Source: Burkholderiales bacterium
GTDB taxonomy: Bacteria; Pseudomonadota; Gammaproteobacteria; Burkholderiales; SG8-39
DNA: 20,305 nt
Assembly: GCA_020846575.1 (NCBI GenBank)
Contig: JADLDQ010000385.1
Location: 1-20,305, forward strand
Direction of reading: 5' to 3'
The notes under the pieces are model-generated. The model ran no database searches, was not told the DNA's origin, and was given only the letters and a program-made list of their open reading frames with translations. Positions 13,135-20,167 of this stretch are shown here, in pieces. Position numbers and translations under genes: made by a program. The first letter of the stretch is position 1, and every line of letters begins with the position of its first letter.

Positions 13135-13320
13135 TCGCGGCGCAGGCAGCCCTTTTAGTCAAATCAGTATCATATAGTGAGATATCATACAGAAAGTGCG
13201 CATGAATTGTAGGGCAATATATATACTACATCTCAATACTTGACATATTTAGCTACCCAGGTTATGGTCGGCACCGCATCCGGGGCATGGTCCGCGCAAT
13301 TCCGCGAAGGAGGGCACGCA
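13135..13320. promoter_or_regulatory. Divergent AT-rich control region between iclR-type gene and Mo-hydroxylase operon
   Basis: About 13155-13265 is strikingly AT-rich in an otherwise GC-rich window, including runs such as CAATATATATACTACA (13215-13230). TATCATA is repeated directly at 13168-13174 and 13183-13189, 15 bases apart, within the near-symmetrical stretch GTATCATAT-N6-ATATCATAC (13167-13190). These are candidate IclR-protein sites. The minus-strand promoter for the regulator must also lie here but I cannot place it confidently. Confidence 0.6.
13240..13268 (+). promoter_or_regulatory. Sigma-70-type promoter of the Mo-hydroxylase operon
   Basis: A perfect -35 TTGACA (13240-13245) is followed after exactly 17 bases by TATGGT (13263-13268), a -10 with the three most conserved positions intact. 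Transcription would begin near 13275, leaving a leader of about 45 bases before ATG 13321. The AAGGAGGG ribosome site at 13307-13314 lies in that leader. The symmetrical AT-rich elements are 50-70 bases upstream of the -35. Confidence 0.6.
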
Positions 13321-16320
13321 ATGGCCGTCGACGAAATCCGTTTCTCCGCCCTGCTCTACGCGGCGGGCAAGTATGCCGCCGTACAGGCCAGACGCTATCC
13401 GCAGTTTGCCGCGCGCCTGGCCGAGCGGGATCTGATCGCGCAGATTCGGACCGCGGACGGCCGCGTCGGCCGCCACTTCATCTTCCGCGCCGGAAAGATC
13501 GCTTCGGCGCGCGGCTTGCACCCTGCACCCGAGATCACCATCGGTGTGGCGACGGCGGCGCTGGGCGCGCGCCTGTTCGTTCCGTGGGTGGATTCGCTGG
13601 AGCGCATCGAGGCGATGAAGAATTTCCAGTTCACCGCCGACGGCCCGGACGACAAGGTGGTGTGGTTCACCGAGACCCTGATGATGATGCAGACGGCCGG
13701 CTGGCGCATGGGCATGCCGATGGCCGACGGAACGACCCGGTTCACCACCAACGGCAACGGTGGTCCGCTTTTCGTCTTCGTCAAGGACGGGCGGGTGGTG
13801 CGGCTGACGCCGCTGGAGTTCGATCCGCAGGACGCGGCTTCGTGGACGATCAGCGCGCGAGGCAAGCGCTTCACGCCGCCGCGGCAGACCACCGTCGCGC
13901 CGCACAGCCTGTGCGCGAAGTCCACGCTCTACGCGCCGAACCGGATCCTGTACCCGATGAAGCGCGTCGACTTCGATCCCAGCGGCGAGCGCAACTACGC
14001 CAAGCGCGGCATTTCCGGATACCAGCGTATCAGCTGGGACGAGGCGCTGGACATCGTCGCCGGGGAGATCCGGCGCTGCAAGCGCGAGCACGGACCAGGC
14101 GCCATCATGGTCAACCACGGTTCACACCATACCTGGGGAAATCTCGGCTACTACCTGTCGGCGGCGTTCAAGTTCTTCAACCTGATCGGACACACCCGGG
14201 TGATGCACAATCCCGACAGCTGGGAAGGCTGGTACTGGGGCGCACAGCACCACTTCGGCTACAGCATGCGACTCGGGCACACCGAGGCCTACAGCACCGT
14301 CGAGGATCTGATGCGCGAGGCCGAGATGGTGGTGTTCTGGTCCGCCGATCCGGAGACCACCAGCGGATCGTATGGCGCGTTCGACGGCACCATCCGGCGC
14401 CAGTGGCTGCGCGATCTGGGCATCGAGGTGGTGCACATCGATCCGTACCTCAACCACACCGCGGCGCTGCTCGGCGGCAAGTGGTTCGCGCCCCGGCCCG
14501 GCACCGATGCCGCGATGGCGCTCGCGATCGCTCACGTGTGGATGACCGAGGGGCTCTACGACCGCAACTTCGTCGAACAGCGTTCGATCGGATTCGACGC
14601 CTGGCGCGACTACGTCCTCGGCAAAGAGGACGGCGTCGCGAAGACCCCGGAGTGGCAGGAAGCGGAAACGGGAGTTCCCGCCAAGGACGTGCGCGCGCTG
14701 GCGCGCCGCTGGGGAACGCGCCGCACCTACCTCGGCGCAGGCGGCCTGGGCATCGGACACGGCGGTGCGTGCCGCTCGGCGACCGGAATCCAGTGGGCGC
14801 GCGCGATGGCGTGTCTGCTGGCGATGCAGGGCATGGGCCGCCCTGGGGTGAACTACGGACACCTTCAGTGGGGAACGCCGATCGACGTGCGCTTCTACTT
14901 CCCCGGCTATGCCGACGGCGGCCTGTCGGGCGACCTGGAGAACACCGGCATGCCGATCAGCCTGTACCAGCGCATGCCGCAGCTGCCCACGTTCAACACT
15001 TCGACGCAGAAGGTGCCCCGGCTCTCGATCCCCGAGGCCATCCTGGAGGGGCGCGCCGAGGGCTACCCGTGGGCCGGCAAGACCATCGAGGGGCAGTTCA
15101 AGAAGTTCTCGTACCCCGAGCCAGGGCACTCTCCGGTGCGCATGCTCTACAAGTACGGCGGCTCCTCGATCGGAACCATGACCGAGACCAACCGCCTCGT
15201 GCACGCCTACCGCAGCGAGAACCTGGAATGCATCGTCAACCAGTCGATCTGGTTCGAGGGCGAGGTGCCGTTTGCCGACGTGATCCTGCCCGCATGCACG
15301 CAGTTCGAGCGCTGGGACATCAGCGAAGTGGCGAGCGCCGGCGGCTACGCGCTGCATGGACCGATCCAGCTCAATCACCGTGTCATCGTGATGCAGCACA
15401 AGTGCATCGAACCGCTCGGCGAATCGAAATCCGACTTTCGCATCTTCGCCGACCTGGCGAGCCGCCTGGGCCTCGGGGCCTACTTCGCGGAGGGCATGGG
15501 AGAACTCGACTGGGTCAAGCGCGTATTCGACGCCTCCGACCTGCCCAAGCACATCTCCTGGAAGCAGTTCCTGCGCAAGGGCTACTTCGTGGTGCCGCCG
15601 CTCGGCGAATCGAACCGCGATCCGGTCGCTCTGCGCTGGTTCTACGAAGGACGGCGCAAGGACGTCCCGGAGCCCATGCCGCTGCCCGGCGACTACGGCG
15701 AGCAGTTCATGCACGGACTGCAGACGCAGTCGGGGAAGTTCGAGTTCGAATGCTCGAGTCTCAAGCGCTTCGACGCCGATGATCCGGAGCGGCCGCCGAT
15801 CATGAAGTACGCGCCGTCCTGGGAAGGACCCGGCTCGGGCGAACTGTACCGGCGCTACCCGCTGCAGCTGATTTCACCGCACACACGTTTCAGCTTCCAC
15901 ACGCACTGCGATGGCAAGGACAGTTCGATCAACGACATTCGCGAGCACCGCGTGCGCATCGACGGCCACGACTACTGGGTGCTGCGGCTCAACGCCGACG
16001 ATGCCGCCGAACGGGGCATCGGCGACGACGACCTGGTGAGAGCCTTCAACGACCGCGGCGCCGTGATCTGCGCGGCGCGTCTGACCTCGAGGCTGCCGCG
16101 CGGCGTCGCGCATTCGTACGAATCCTCGGCGCGCTATGAACCCGTCGGAGAGCCCGGCCGCTCGGCCGACCGCGGGGGCTGCATCAACCAGCTCACCCCG
16201 AGCCGGACCATCGCCAAGAAGGCGACCGGCATGGCGGCCAACTCGTGCCTGATTCAGGTCGAGCGCTGGGACGGCTCGGCGGTCGCCGGCGCCGCCGCCC
16301 GCCAGGCCGCAGCAGCGTGA
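13321..16320 (+). CDS. SCP2-like domain fused to transhydroxylase/resorcinol-hydroxylase-type Mo-bisMGD large subunit
   Basis: 999-aa protein. ATG 13321 follows AAGGAGGG (13307-13314); the frame is open to 13240 but that would start inside the -35 box. Residues 1-130 look like an SCP2-type (sterol-carrier) domain: FRAGKIASARGLHPAPEITI, then SLERIEAMKNFQFTADG and a closing amphipathic helix. From about 140 on it follows the large subunit of pyrogallol-phloroglucinol transhydroxylase (about 875 aa): GGPLFVFVKDGRVVRLTP, HNPDSWEGW, VFWSADPET, FYFPGYADGG, QSIWFEGEVPFADVILPAC, SADRGGCIN. Ser300 fits the Mo ligand (Ser175 in Pelobacter), with His269, Asp299 and probably Tyr530 at the catalytic His/Asp/Tyr positions. 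As in that enzyme there is no N-terminal [4Fe-4S] motif. Relatives include RehL and DbhL, anaerobic ring hydroxylases of Azoarcus and Thauera. Which reaction it performs is not decided by sequence. Confidence 0.88.
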   Translation: MAVDEIRFSALLYAAGKYAAVQARRYPQFAARLAERDLIAQIRTADGRVGRHFIFRAGKIASARGLHPAPEITIGVATAALGARLFVPWVDSLERIEAMKNFQFTADGPDDKVVWFTETLMMMQTAGWRMGMPMADGTTRFTTNGNGGPLFVFVKDGRVVRLTPLEFDPQDAASWTISARGKRFTPPRQTTVAPHSLCAKSTLYAPNRILYPMKRVDFDPSGERNYAKRGISGYQRISWDEALDIVAGEIRRCKREHGPGAIMVNHGSHHTWGNLGYYLSAAFKFFNLIGHTRVMHNPDSWEGWYWGAQHHFGYSMRLGHTEAYSTVEDLMREAEMVVFWSADPETTSGSYGAFDGTIRRQWLRDLGIEVVHIDPYLNHTAALLGGKWFAPRPGTDAAMALAIAHVWMTEGLYDRNFVEQRSIGFDAWRDYVLGKEDGVAKTPEWQEAETGVPAKDVRALARRWGTRRTYLGAGGLGIGHGGACRSATGIQWARAMACLLAMQGMGRPGVNYGHLQWGTPIDVRFYFPGYADGGLSGDLENTGMPISLYQRMPQLPTFNTSTQKVPRLSIPEAILEGRAEGYPWAGKTIEGQFKKFSYPEPGHSPVRMLYKYGGSSIGTMTETNRLVHAYRSENLECIVNQSIWFEGEVPFADVILPACTQFERWDISEVASAGGYALHGPIQLNHRVIVMQHKCIEPLGESKSDFRIFADLASRLGLGAYFAEGMGELDWVKRVFDASDLPKHISWKQFLRKGYFVVPPLGESNRDPVALRWFYEGRRKDVPEPMPLPGDYGEQFMHGLQTQSGKFEFECSSLKRFDADDPERPPIMKYAPSWEGPGSGELYRRYPLQLISPHTRFSFHTHCDGKDSSINDIREHRVRIDGHDYWVLRLNADDAAERGIGDDDLVRAFNDRGAVICAARLTSRLPRGVAHSYESSARYEPVGEPGRSADRGGCINQLTPSRTIAKKATGMAANSCLIQVERWDGSAVAGAAARQAAAA

Positions 16321-16330
16321 GGACACGGCG

Positions 16331-17179
16331 ATGAAGAAATGGAACCTGGTGATCGACGTCGCAAACTGCTTCAACTGCAACGCCTGCGCGCTGGCGTGCC
16401 ACGATGAGTACCACGGCAACGAGTTTCCCGGCGTCGCCGCGGAGATGCCGCGGCGCGGGCACCGCTGGATCGAGATACTGCAGCGCGAACGCGGGCGCTT
16501 TCCGGCGGTCGAGGTCGCCTACCTGCCGGTCACCTGCAACCACTGCGACGAGGCGCCGTGCGTCGCCGCGGCCAGGGACGGGGCGGTGCGCAAGCGCCCC
16601 GACGGCATCGTGATCATCGACCCGCAGCGCGCGAAGGGACAGCGGCAGATCGTGGACGCGTGCCCGTACGGGGCGGTGCACTGGAACGAAGACAAGCAGC
16701 TGCCGCAGGCCTGGCCGTTCGATGCGCACCTGCTCGACCACGGTTGGACGCGCACGCGCGGCTCCCAGGTCTGCCCGACCGGCGCGATGCGGACGCTGCA
16801 CGTGGAGGACACCGAGATGCAGTCGCTCGCCGAACGCGAGCGACTGCAGGTGCTGCAGCCTGAACGTGGCACCCGGCCGCGCGTGTACTACCGCAACCTG
16901 GATCTTTACCTCAAGGCGTTCGCGGCGGGAACGCTGGCGGCCGACATCGGCGGCGTGCGCGAGTGCGTCGAGGGCGCCCGCGTCCTGCTGCGGCGCTCCG
17001 GCCAGACGGTGGCCGAGGCGCGCAGCGACCCTTACGGGGACTTCCGCTTCCGCGGCCTGGACGAGAACAGCAGCGGCTGGAGCGTGGAGGTCGAGGACGC
17101 GCGCTTTCGAAAGACCAGCGTCGAGTTCTCGCTCACCGACTGCGCGGTTCTCGGCACGCTGGTCCTGCAGGCTGCCTGA
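16331..17179 (+). CDS. Fe-S/beta-barrel small subunit of transhydroxylase-type Mo enzyme
   Basis: 282-aa partner of the preceding subunit, 10 bases downstream with GAGGA overlapping the previous stop. The N-terminal part (1-165) is a DmsB/PhsB-type ferredoxin: C13-x2-C16-x2-C19-x3-C23, C-N-H-C-D-E-A-P-C, DACPYGAVHW and QVCPTGAM. The C-terminal part (about 185-282), with VRECVEGARVLL, SDPYGDFRFRGL and TLVLQAA, matches the beta-barrel domain specific to the transhydroxylase small subunit. That assigns the pair to this subfamily rather than to generic DMSO-reductase systems. In Pelobacter 12 Cys hold three [4Fe-4S] clusters. Here only nine occupy cluster positions: the C-x2-C before AHLLD reads WPFD and the Cys after it is Gly (RTRGSQVC), so one cluster is probably missing. 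No Tat or Sec signal is seen; the complex should be cytoplasmic. Confidence 0.88.
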   Translation: MKKWNLVIDVANCFNCNACALACHDEYHGNEFPGVAAEMPRRGHRWIEILQRERGRFPAVEVAYLPVTCNHCDEAPCVAAARDGAVRKRPDGIVIIDPQRAKGQRQIVDACPYGAVHWNEDKQLPQAWPFDAHLLDHGWTRTRGSQVCPTGAMRTLHVEDTEMQSLAERERLQVLQPERGTRPRVYYRNLDLYLKAFAAGTLAADIGGVRECVEGARVLLRRSGQTVAEARSDPYGDFRFRGLDENSSGWSVEVEDARFRKTSVEFSLTDCAVLGTLVLQAA

Positions 17180-17195
17180 TCGCCCTGCAGCCTGC
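17167..17195 (+). terminator. Hairpin at the end of the Mo-hydroxylase operon
   Basis: GCAGGCTGC (17167-17175) is a perfect reverse complement of GCAGCCTGC (17187-17195); the stop codon of the small subunit (17177-17179) is in the 11-base loop. No T-run follows, so an intrinsic terminator is only possible. It marks the boundary between the operon and the decayed region to the right. Confidence 0.35.
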
Positions 17196-17321
17196 GCGCG
17201 GCCCCCGCGGTCTGCTCCGGGAATCCAGCCCCCGCTCGGCTGCTTGCACGTCAACTTCTCCCGCGGCACCGCGCGCCGCTTGGTCCGAGACGGCAAGCGG
17301 CGCGCCCTGGCGGGGATGCTC

Positions 17322-17471
17322 GAGCAGCGCCGCGAGCGCCTGGTTCTGAGTGGCGGCGGTCACGTAGAGATCGGTGGCGAGATGACTCGCAGATGCGGTG
17401 ACCTCCTTGTCGACCAGGGTCTCGGGATGGCGCTTGCCGCTCCAGAAGAGGAAGCGCCGGATTCCATGCAC
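17322..17471 (-). pseudogene. Integron-type tyrosine recombinase, N-terminal fragment
   Basis: Read on the minus strand from 17471, the ~50 residues beginning VHGIRRFLFWSGKRHP and ending TQNQALAALL match the N-terminal SAM-like DNA-binding domain of integron-type integrases. Those usually read W(I/V)RRFIxFHGKRHP, then HLAxxxxVxAxTQNQAL(S/A)ALLFLYRxVL. Similarity stops just after ALL, and no catalytic domain (R..H-x-x-R..Y) follows. The codon before the first residue is TAG, in place of the expected upstream helix. This is a truncated remnant. The rest of the 435-bp gap 17180-17614 holds no gene I can support; it includes the hairpin at 17167-17195 and a short CCATTCTG direct repeat near 17599-17614. 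It suggests past recombinase activity near the adjacent vapBC pair. Confidence 0.7.
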
Positions 17472-17614
17472 CTAGACTCTTCCATGGCCTGCCTCCGCTC
17501 CGTGTGTTTGCGCCACCGTGCCGAACCTGTGGCTCTACGCCTCTCACGCGCAACCCACGTTACCGCGGAGGCAGGGCCGCCCGCACGCGAACGAAAGCCA
17601 TTCTGCCATTCTGT

Positions 17615-18010
17615 CTAGGCCGCTGGTAGCCGCGTGGTGTAATCCGGAAAAGCCTTGAGGAGCTTCTTGTCCACGGTGGTTGCCTTGACACCAAGCTTGA
17701 TGGCGAGAGCAACGAACTCGCAGTCATACGCGCTACAGTCGCTGTCGCGAACCAGTTCAAGAACGTGGCGGGAGCCGACTTCATATTCGTTCCCTGACAG
17801 GATGGCTTCGGCCTCGGATTGAACCTGTACGACTTGCTCAAACGCGAGCATCCTGCGCCGCAGATATCCCGCCAGGAGGTTTCGGAATTCGCTGCGCCAG
17901 AAAACTGGCGCAGCCCACTCAGGGTCTTTCTTGTACAGTGCGTCGGCCCGCGAGCTGAGTTCGCAAGGTAAGAGCAGGTACGCGAGAACGTTCGTGTCGA
18001 CGACGATCAT
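17615..18010 (-). CDS. vapC: PIN-domain ribonuclease toxin, VapC family
   Basis: 131-aa PIN-domain protein, full length for VapC. The four acidic metal-binding residues of the Mg-dependent RNase site are present: D5 (VVDTN), E41 (RSEFRNLL), D96 (SAYDCEFVALA) and D114 (TTVDKKLL). VapC toxins cleave tRNA or rRNA and stop translation unless held by VapB. Its ATG overlaps the stop of the upstream antitoxin gene (ATGA, 18007-18010), the usual arrangement. Base composition is less GC-rich than neighbours and the pair lies between decayed genes, which fits horizontal acquisition. Target RNA cannot be inferred. Confidence 0.88.
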   Translation of the reverse strand: MIVVDTNVLAYLLLPCELSSRADALYKKDPEWAAPVFWRSEFRNLLAGYLRRRMLAFEQVVQVQSEAEAILSGNEYEVGSRHVLELVRDSDCSAYDCEFVALAIKLGVKATTVDKKLLKAFPDYTTRLPAA

Positions 18011-18252
18011 AGTCGACCTTCGCGCTTGAGCGAATCAATGTCTTTCGCGCGAAATTTTCCGTGTGACAATGACATGCGAAGTGCTCGGGCGCGAGCGAGA
18101 CGCTCTGCTGGCGGCATCTTCCCAGGCATCAGGACGGTTTCTAAGCACACGATCGCCTCGCTATTGAGGCTCCGTCGGTGGGCCTCTGCGGAGGCTTTCA
18201 GTCGCTCGTACACTTCGTCTGGAATACTTTTCAATGTGAGGGTGGTTGGCAT
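18007..18252 (-). CDS. vapB: FitA/VapB-type ribbon-helix-helix antitoxin
   Basis: 81-aa antitoxin. The N-terminal part TTLTLKSIPDEVYERLKASAEAHRRSLNSEAIVCLE is a FitA/Arc-type ribbon-helix-helix DNA-binding domain (residues 2-40), and the C-terminal tail (KMPPAERLARARALRM onward) would wrap the toxin. I choose the ATG at 18252 because it follows GGGAG with good spacing. The in-frame ATG at 18273 would add seven residues and lies inside an inverted repeat that is likely the operator. It is translationally coupled to vapC. RHH antitoxins bind their own promoter and repress it, more strongly with the toxin. Confidence 0.85.
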   Translation of the reverse strand: MPTTLTLKSIPDEVYERLKASAEAHRRSLNSEAIVCLETVLMPGKMPPAERLARARALRMSLSHGKFRAKDIDSLKREGRL

Positions 18253-18265
18253 GACAGCTCCCGAA

Positions 18266-18293
18266 AGAACCATTGTGGTGTTATTATGGTTCT
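18266..18293 (-). promoter_or_regulatory. Probable VapB operator
   Basis: AGAACCAT (18266-18273) and ATGGTTCT (18286-18293) are a perfect 8-bp inverted repeat with a 12-base spacer, directly upstream of the antitoxin start at 18252. Position and symmetry fit the operator of an autoregulated ribbon-helix-helix antitoxin. The promoter elements themselves are not clear. Confidence 0.5.
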
Positions 18294-18534
18294 AGGTCAA
18301 GCACCGGCCTGACTTGCGGTTGGAGCCGGCGCGCTTCGGCGGGCTTCGCCCGCTTGCGCTTGCGGCAAAACCACATCGTTAGTCGCCCCAGACACCGGGC
18401 ATCGGCGGGCGCTGGGTCTTCGAGACGAGAGTCACGCGCCCGATCGAGTGCTCGCATCGAGCACACCGCTCGGAGGCACAGCCACGACCCGCCCTTCCGA
18501 GTGGATTTCTTAGCGCGAAGGACAGGGCGGCGGC
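18294..18534. other. Non-coding stretch with one hairpin
   Basis: I see no supportable gene here. A hairpin GCGGGC-TTC-GCCCGC lies at 18339-18353, flanked by GCGC on both sides (18331-18334 and 18356-18359), so a longer imperfect stem is possible. Bases 18355-18534 probably contain more of the decayed gene that becomes recognisable at 18535, but I cannot align it by eye. Confidence 0.4.
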
Positions 18535-18702
18535 GTCTACGTGCGCGTGGGCTCCACCAGCCGGCGGACCGACCAGGAGCTCGTCGAGGATCTGCACCGT
18601 TTCGCGCGCGGCGAAGCCTTCGGCGAACAGCCCATGCCGGACCTCGACTCGGAGGCGCTGGACTTCCGAGTCGCTTCCGAGTCGTTCGCGCCCGTGCGCA
18701 AG
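18535..18702 (+). pseudogene. Fragment of AlbA_2/Schlafen-type ATP-binding (COG2865-like) protein
   Basis: In frame from 18535 the sequence reads VYVRVGSTSRRTDQEL, then LHRFARGEAFGEQPMP and DFRVASESFAPVR. This is the pattern that follows the AlbA_2 domain in RecG-like putative ATP-binding regulators (VRVGSTNRRAD, FDEQP, DFR..S..F...R). Both ends are missing; the reading frame loses similarity at about 18703, where a different gene remnant begins in another frame. Such proteins are common passengers of mobile regions. The assignment rests on motif memory only. Confidence 0.5.
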
Positions 18703-18703
18703 C

Positions 18704-18907
18704 GCACGCGAGTTGCCCGAGCACACGGTGGTCGTAGAAGTCGAGTCTGCGGGTGGCGTGACGAACTTGGCCAAGTGCTGGGAGGCAACGGCATAAGACC
18801 GAGTCGTCAAACCCGTCAAGCTCCTTCATGTGTTCCTGCAGGAGAGCACGAACGACGATGCCTCTCGCAGGATGGTTTGACGGTTCCTCAACGCCACGTA
18901 TGGGCGA
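18704..18907 (+). pseudogene. Degenerate remnant of an unknown protein
   Basis: In the frame starting at 18704 the translation includes ELPEHTVVVEVESAGGVTNL, then KPVKLLHVFLQESTNDDA and FLNATYG. It looks like genuine protein sequence (a hydrophobic strand pair and regular codon use) but carries in-frame stops TAA at 18794-18796 and TGA at 18878-18880. A neighbouring frame around 18915-18960 (GPRWEAKRCTARG) may continue it after a frameshift. I do not recognise the family. The rest of 18908-19031, up to the stop of the next gene, shows nothing else. Confidence 0.4.
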
Positions 18908-19031
18908 GGCGCTCGGACCAAGGTGGGAAGCCAAGCGTTGCACTGCTCGTGGCACATCGGAGCGGGAACTCGCCCCTCGGGGGTCCGCTTCAGGCAGCAG
19001 CGCGGTGAGGTCTGCCACCCGCCGCCCTGGA

Positions 19032-20048
19032 TCACTCCAGCTTGGCCTTGATGCCCGATGACAGGATGACGGCGCGCCACTGGGCGCGCTCGCGCTCGAT
19101 GATGCCCGCCAGCTCGCGGCCGCCGCGCACCACCGGGTCGTAGTCCAGCTGCTTCATCTTCTCGGCAAACCCGGCCTGCTTCTCCAGGGCGAAGGTCTCG
19201 CGCTCCAGGCGCTCGATCAAGTCCGCGGGCGTCCTGGCCGGAACGAACAGGCCGAACCAGTTCACGATGCCCAGGTTCTCCAGCCCCTCGTCGGCCATCG
19301 TGGGTACCGCCGGCAGGGACTCCAGGCGCGAAGACTCCAGGGTGGCAATGGCGCGCAGCCTGCCCTCGCGAAGGTGATTGCGCACCGCCCCGGACGACTG
19401 CACCATGAACTGCACATCGCCCGCGAGCAGGGCCACCAGACCCGGACCGCTGCCGCGAAACGGCACGTGGACCATCTCGATCCCCGCCTTCCGGGAGAAC
19501 AGCTCCGTCATCAGGTGGAAGGCGTGGCCGTGACCGGGCGTACCGTAGAAGAACTTTCGCGGGTACGCCTTCGCCTGAGCGACGAACTGCCGCAGGGAAC
19601 CCGCCGGCACCGAGGGGTTGACCACGATGGTGGCGAAATAGCGTCCCGTCAGCGCCACCGGCACGAGGTCGCGACCGGGGTTGTAGTCCGGATTGGCGGC
19701 GAAGTTCTCCGCGATGGTGATGGTGGAGGGCGAGCCGAACAGCAGCGTGTGTCCGTCCGGCGCCGCACGCGCCACCGTCATCACCCCGATGGTTCCTGAC
19801 GCGCCGGCGATGTTCTCGGCCACCACCGGCTGCCCGAGTCGGGCAGACAGGCCTTGCGCCACCATCCGCCCGACGATGTCCACGCCGCCGCCGGGCGGAA
19901 ACGGCGAGACGAGCTTGAGCGCGCGCGAGGGGAACTGGGCGAAGCCTGGGCCGGCGAACAAGCAGGCGAGGAGCACCCCGAAGAAGCCTGCCAGACACCG
20001 CAGGGTGGCCCCATGCGGATCGCAGGCGCGGTGACCTTGATCTCTCAT
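19032..20048 (-). CDS. Bug/TctC-family tripartite tricarboxylate transporter receptor
   Basis: 338-aa periplasmic solute receptor. ATG 20048 follows CCGGAGACTCCC. A signal peptide with a hydrophobic core (LAGFFGVLLACLFAGPGFA) would be cut near residue 37. The mature part begins FPSRALKLVSPFPPGGGVDI, the diagnostic Bug start, followed by NIAGASGTIG, DGHTLLFG, GTPGHGHAFHLM, VPFRGSGPGLVALLAGDVQFM and LPAVPTMADEGL. Bug receptors bind carboxylates, including aromatic acids, and are greatly expanded in Burkholderiales. No TctA/TctB membrane partner is present, which is usual for orphan Bug genes. It lies 119 bases downstream of an ATP-grasp acyl-CoA synthetase on the same strand and is probably cotranscribed with it. 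Confidence 0.93.
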   Translation of the reverse strand: MRDQGHRACDPHGATLRCLAGFFGVLLACLFAGPGFAQFPSRALKLVSPFPPGGGVDIVGRMVAQGLSARLGQPVVAENIAGASGTIGVMTVARAAPDGHTLLFGSPSTITIAENFAANPDYNPGRDLVPVALTGRYFATIVVNPSVPAGSLRQFVAQAKAYPRKFFYGTPGHGHAFHLMTELFSRKAGIEMVHVPFRGSGPGLVALLAGDVQFMVQSSGAVRNHLREGRLRAIATLESSRLESLPAVPTMADEGLENLGIVNWFGLFVPARTPADLIERLERETFALEKQAGFAEKMKQLDYDPVVRGGRELAGIIERERAQWRAVILSSGIKAKLE

Positions 20049-20167
20049 GGGAGTCTCCGGTTCAGCAATGTTCCGTTTCAGGGTGAAGTAGCGCCCGCGC
20101 GGGCAGGACCTCCTCTGCCCCGACCGCGCACGAGCGCCCCGCGCCGGGAAAGTGCGCCCTGACAGGA

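Noticed and set aside
13240..13320. Upstream TTG extension of the Mo-hydroxylase large subunit
   Set aside because: It would begin inside the -35 box of the likely promoter; AAGGAGGG sits just before ATG 13321.
18295..18385. Possible integron attC site beside vapBC (hairpin plus CGTTAG)
   Set aside because: The outer R'' and R' core sites (RYYYAAC / GTTRRRY) do not match on either strand in the right order, so it cannot be supported despite the nearby integrase fragment.
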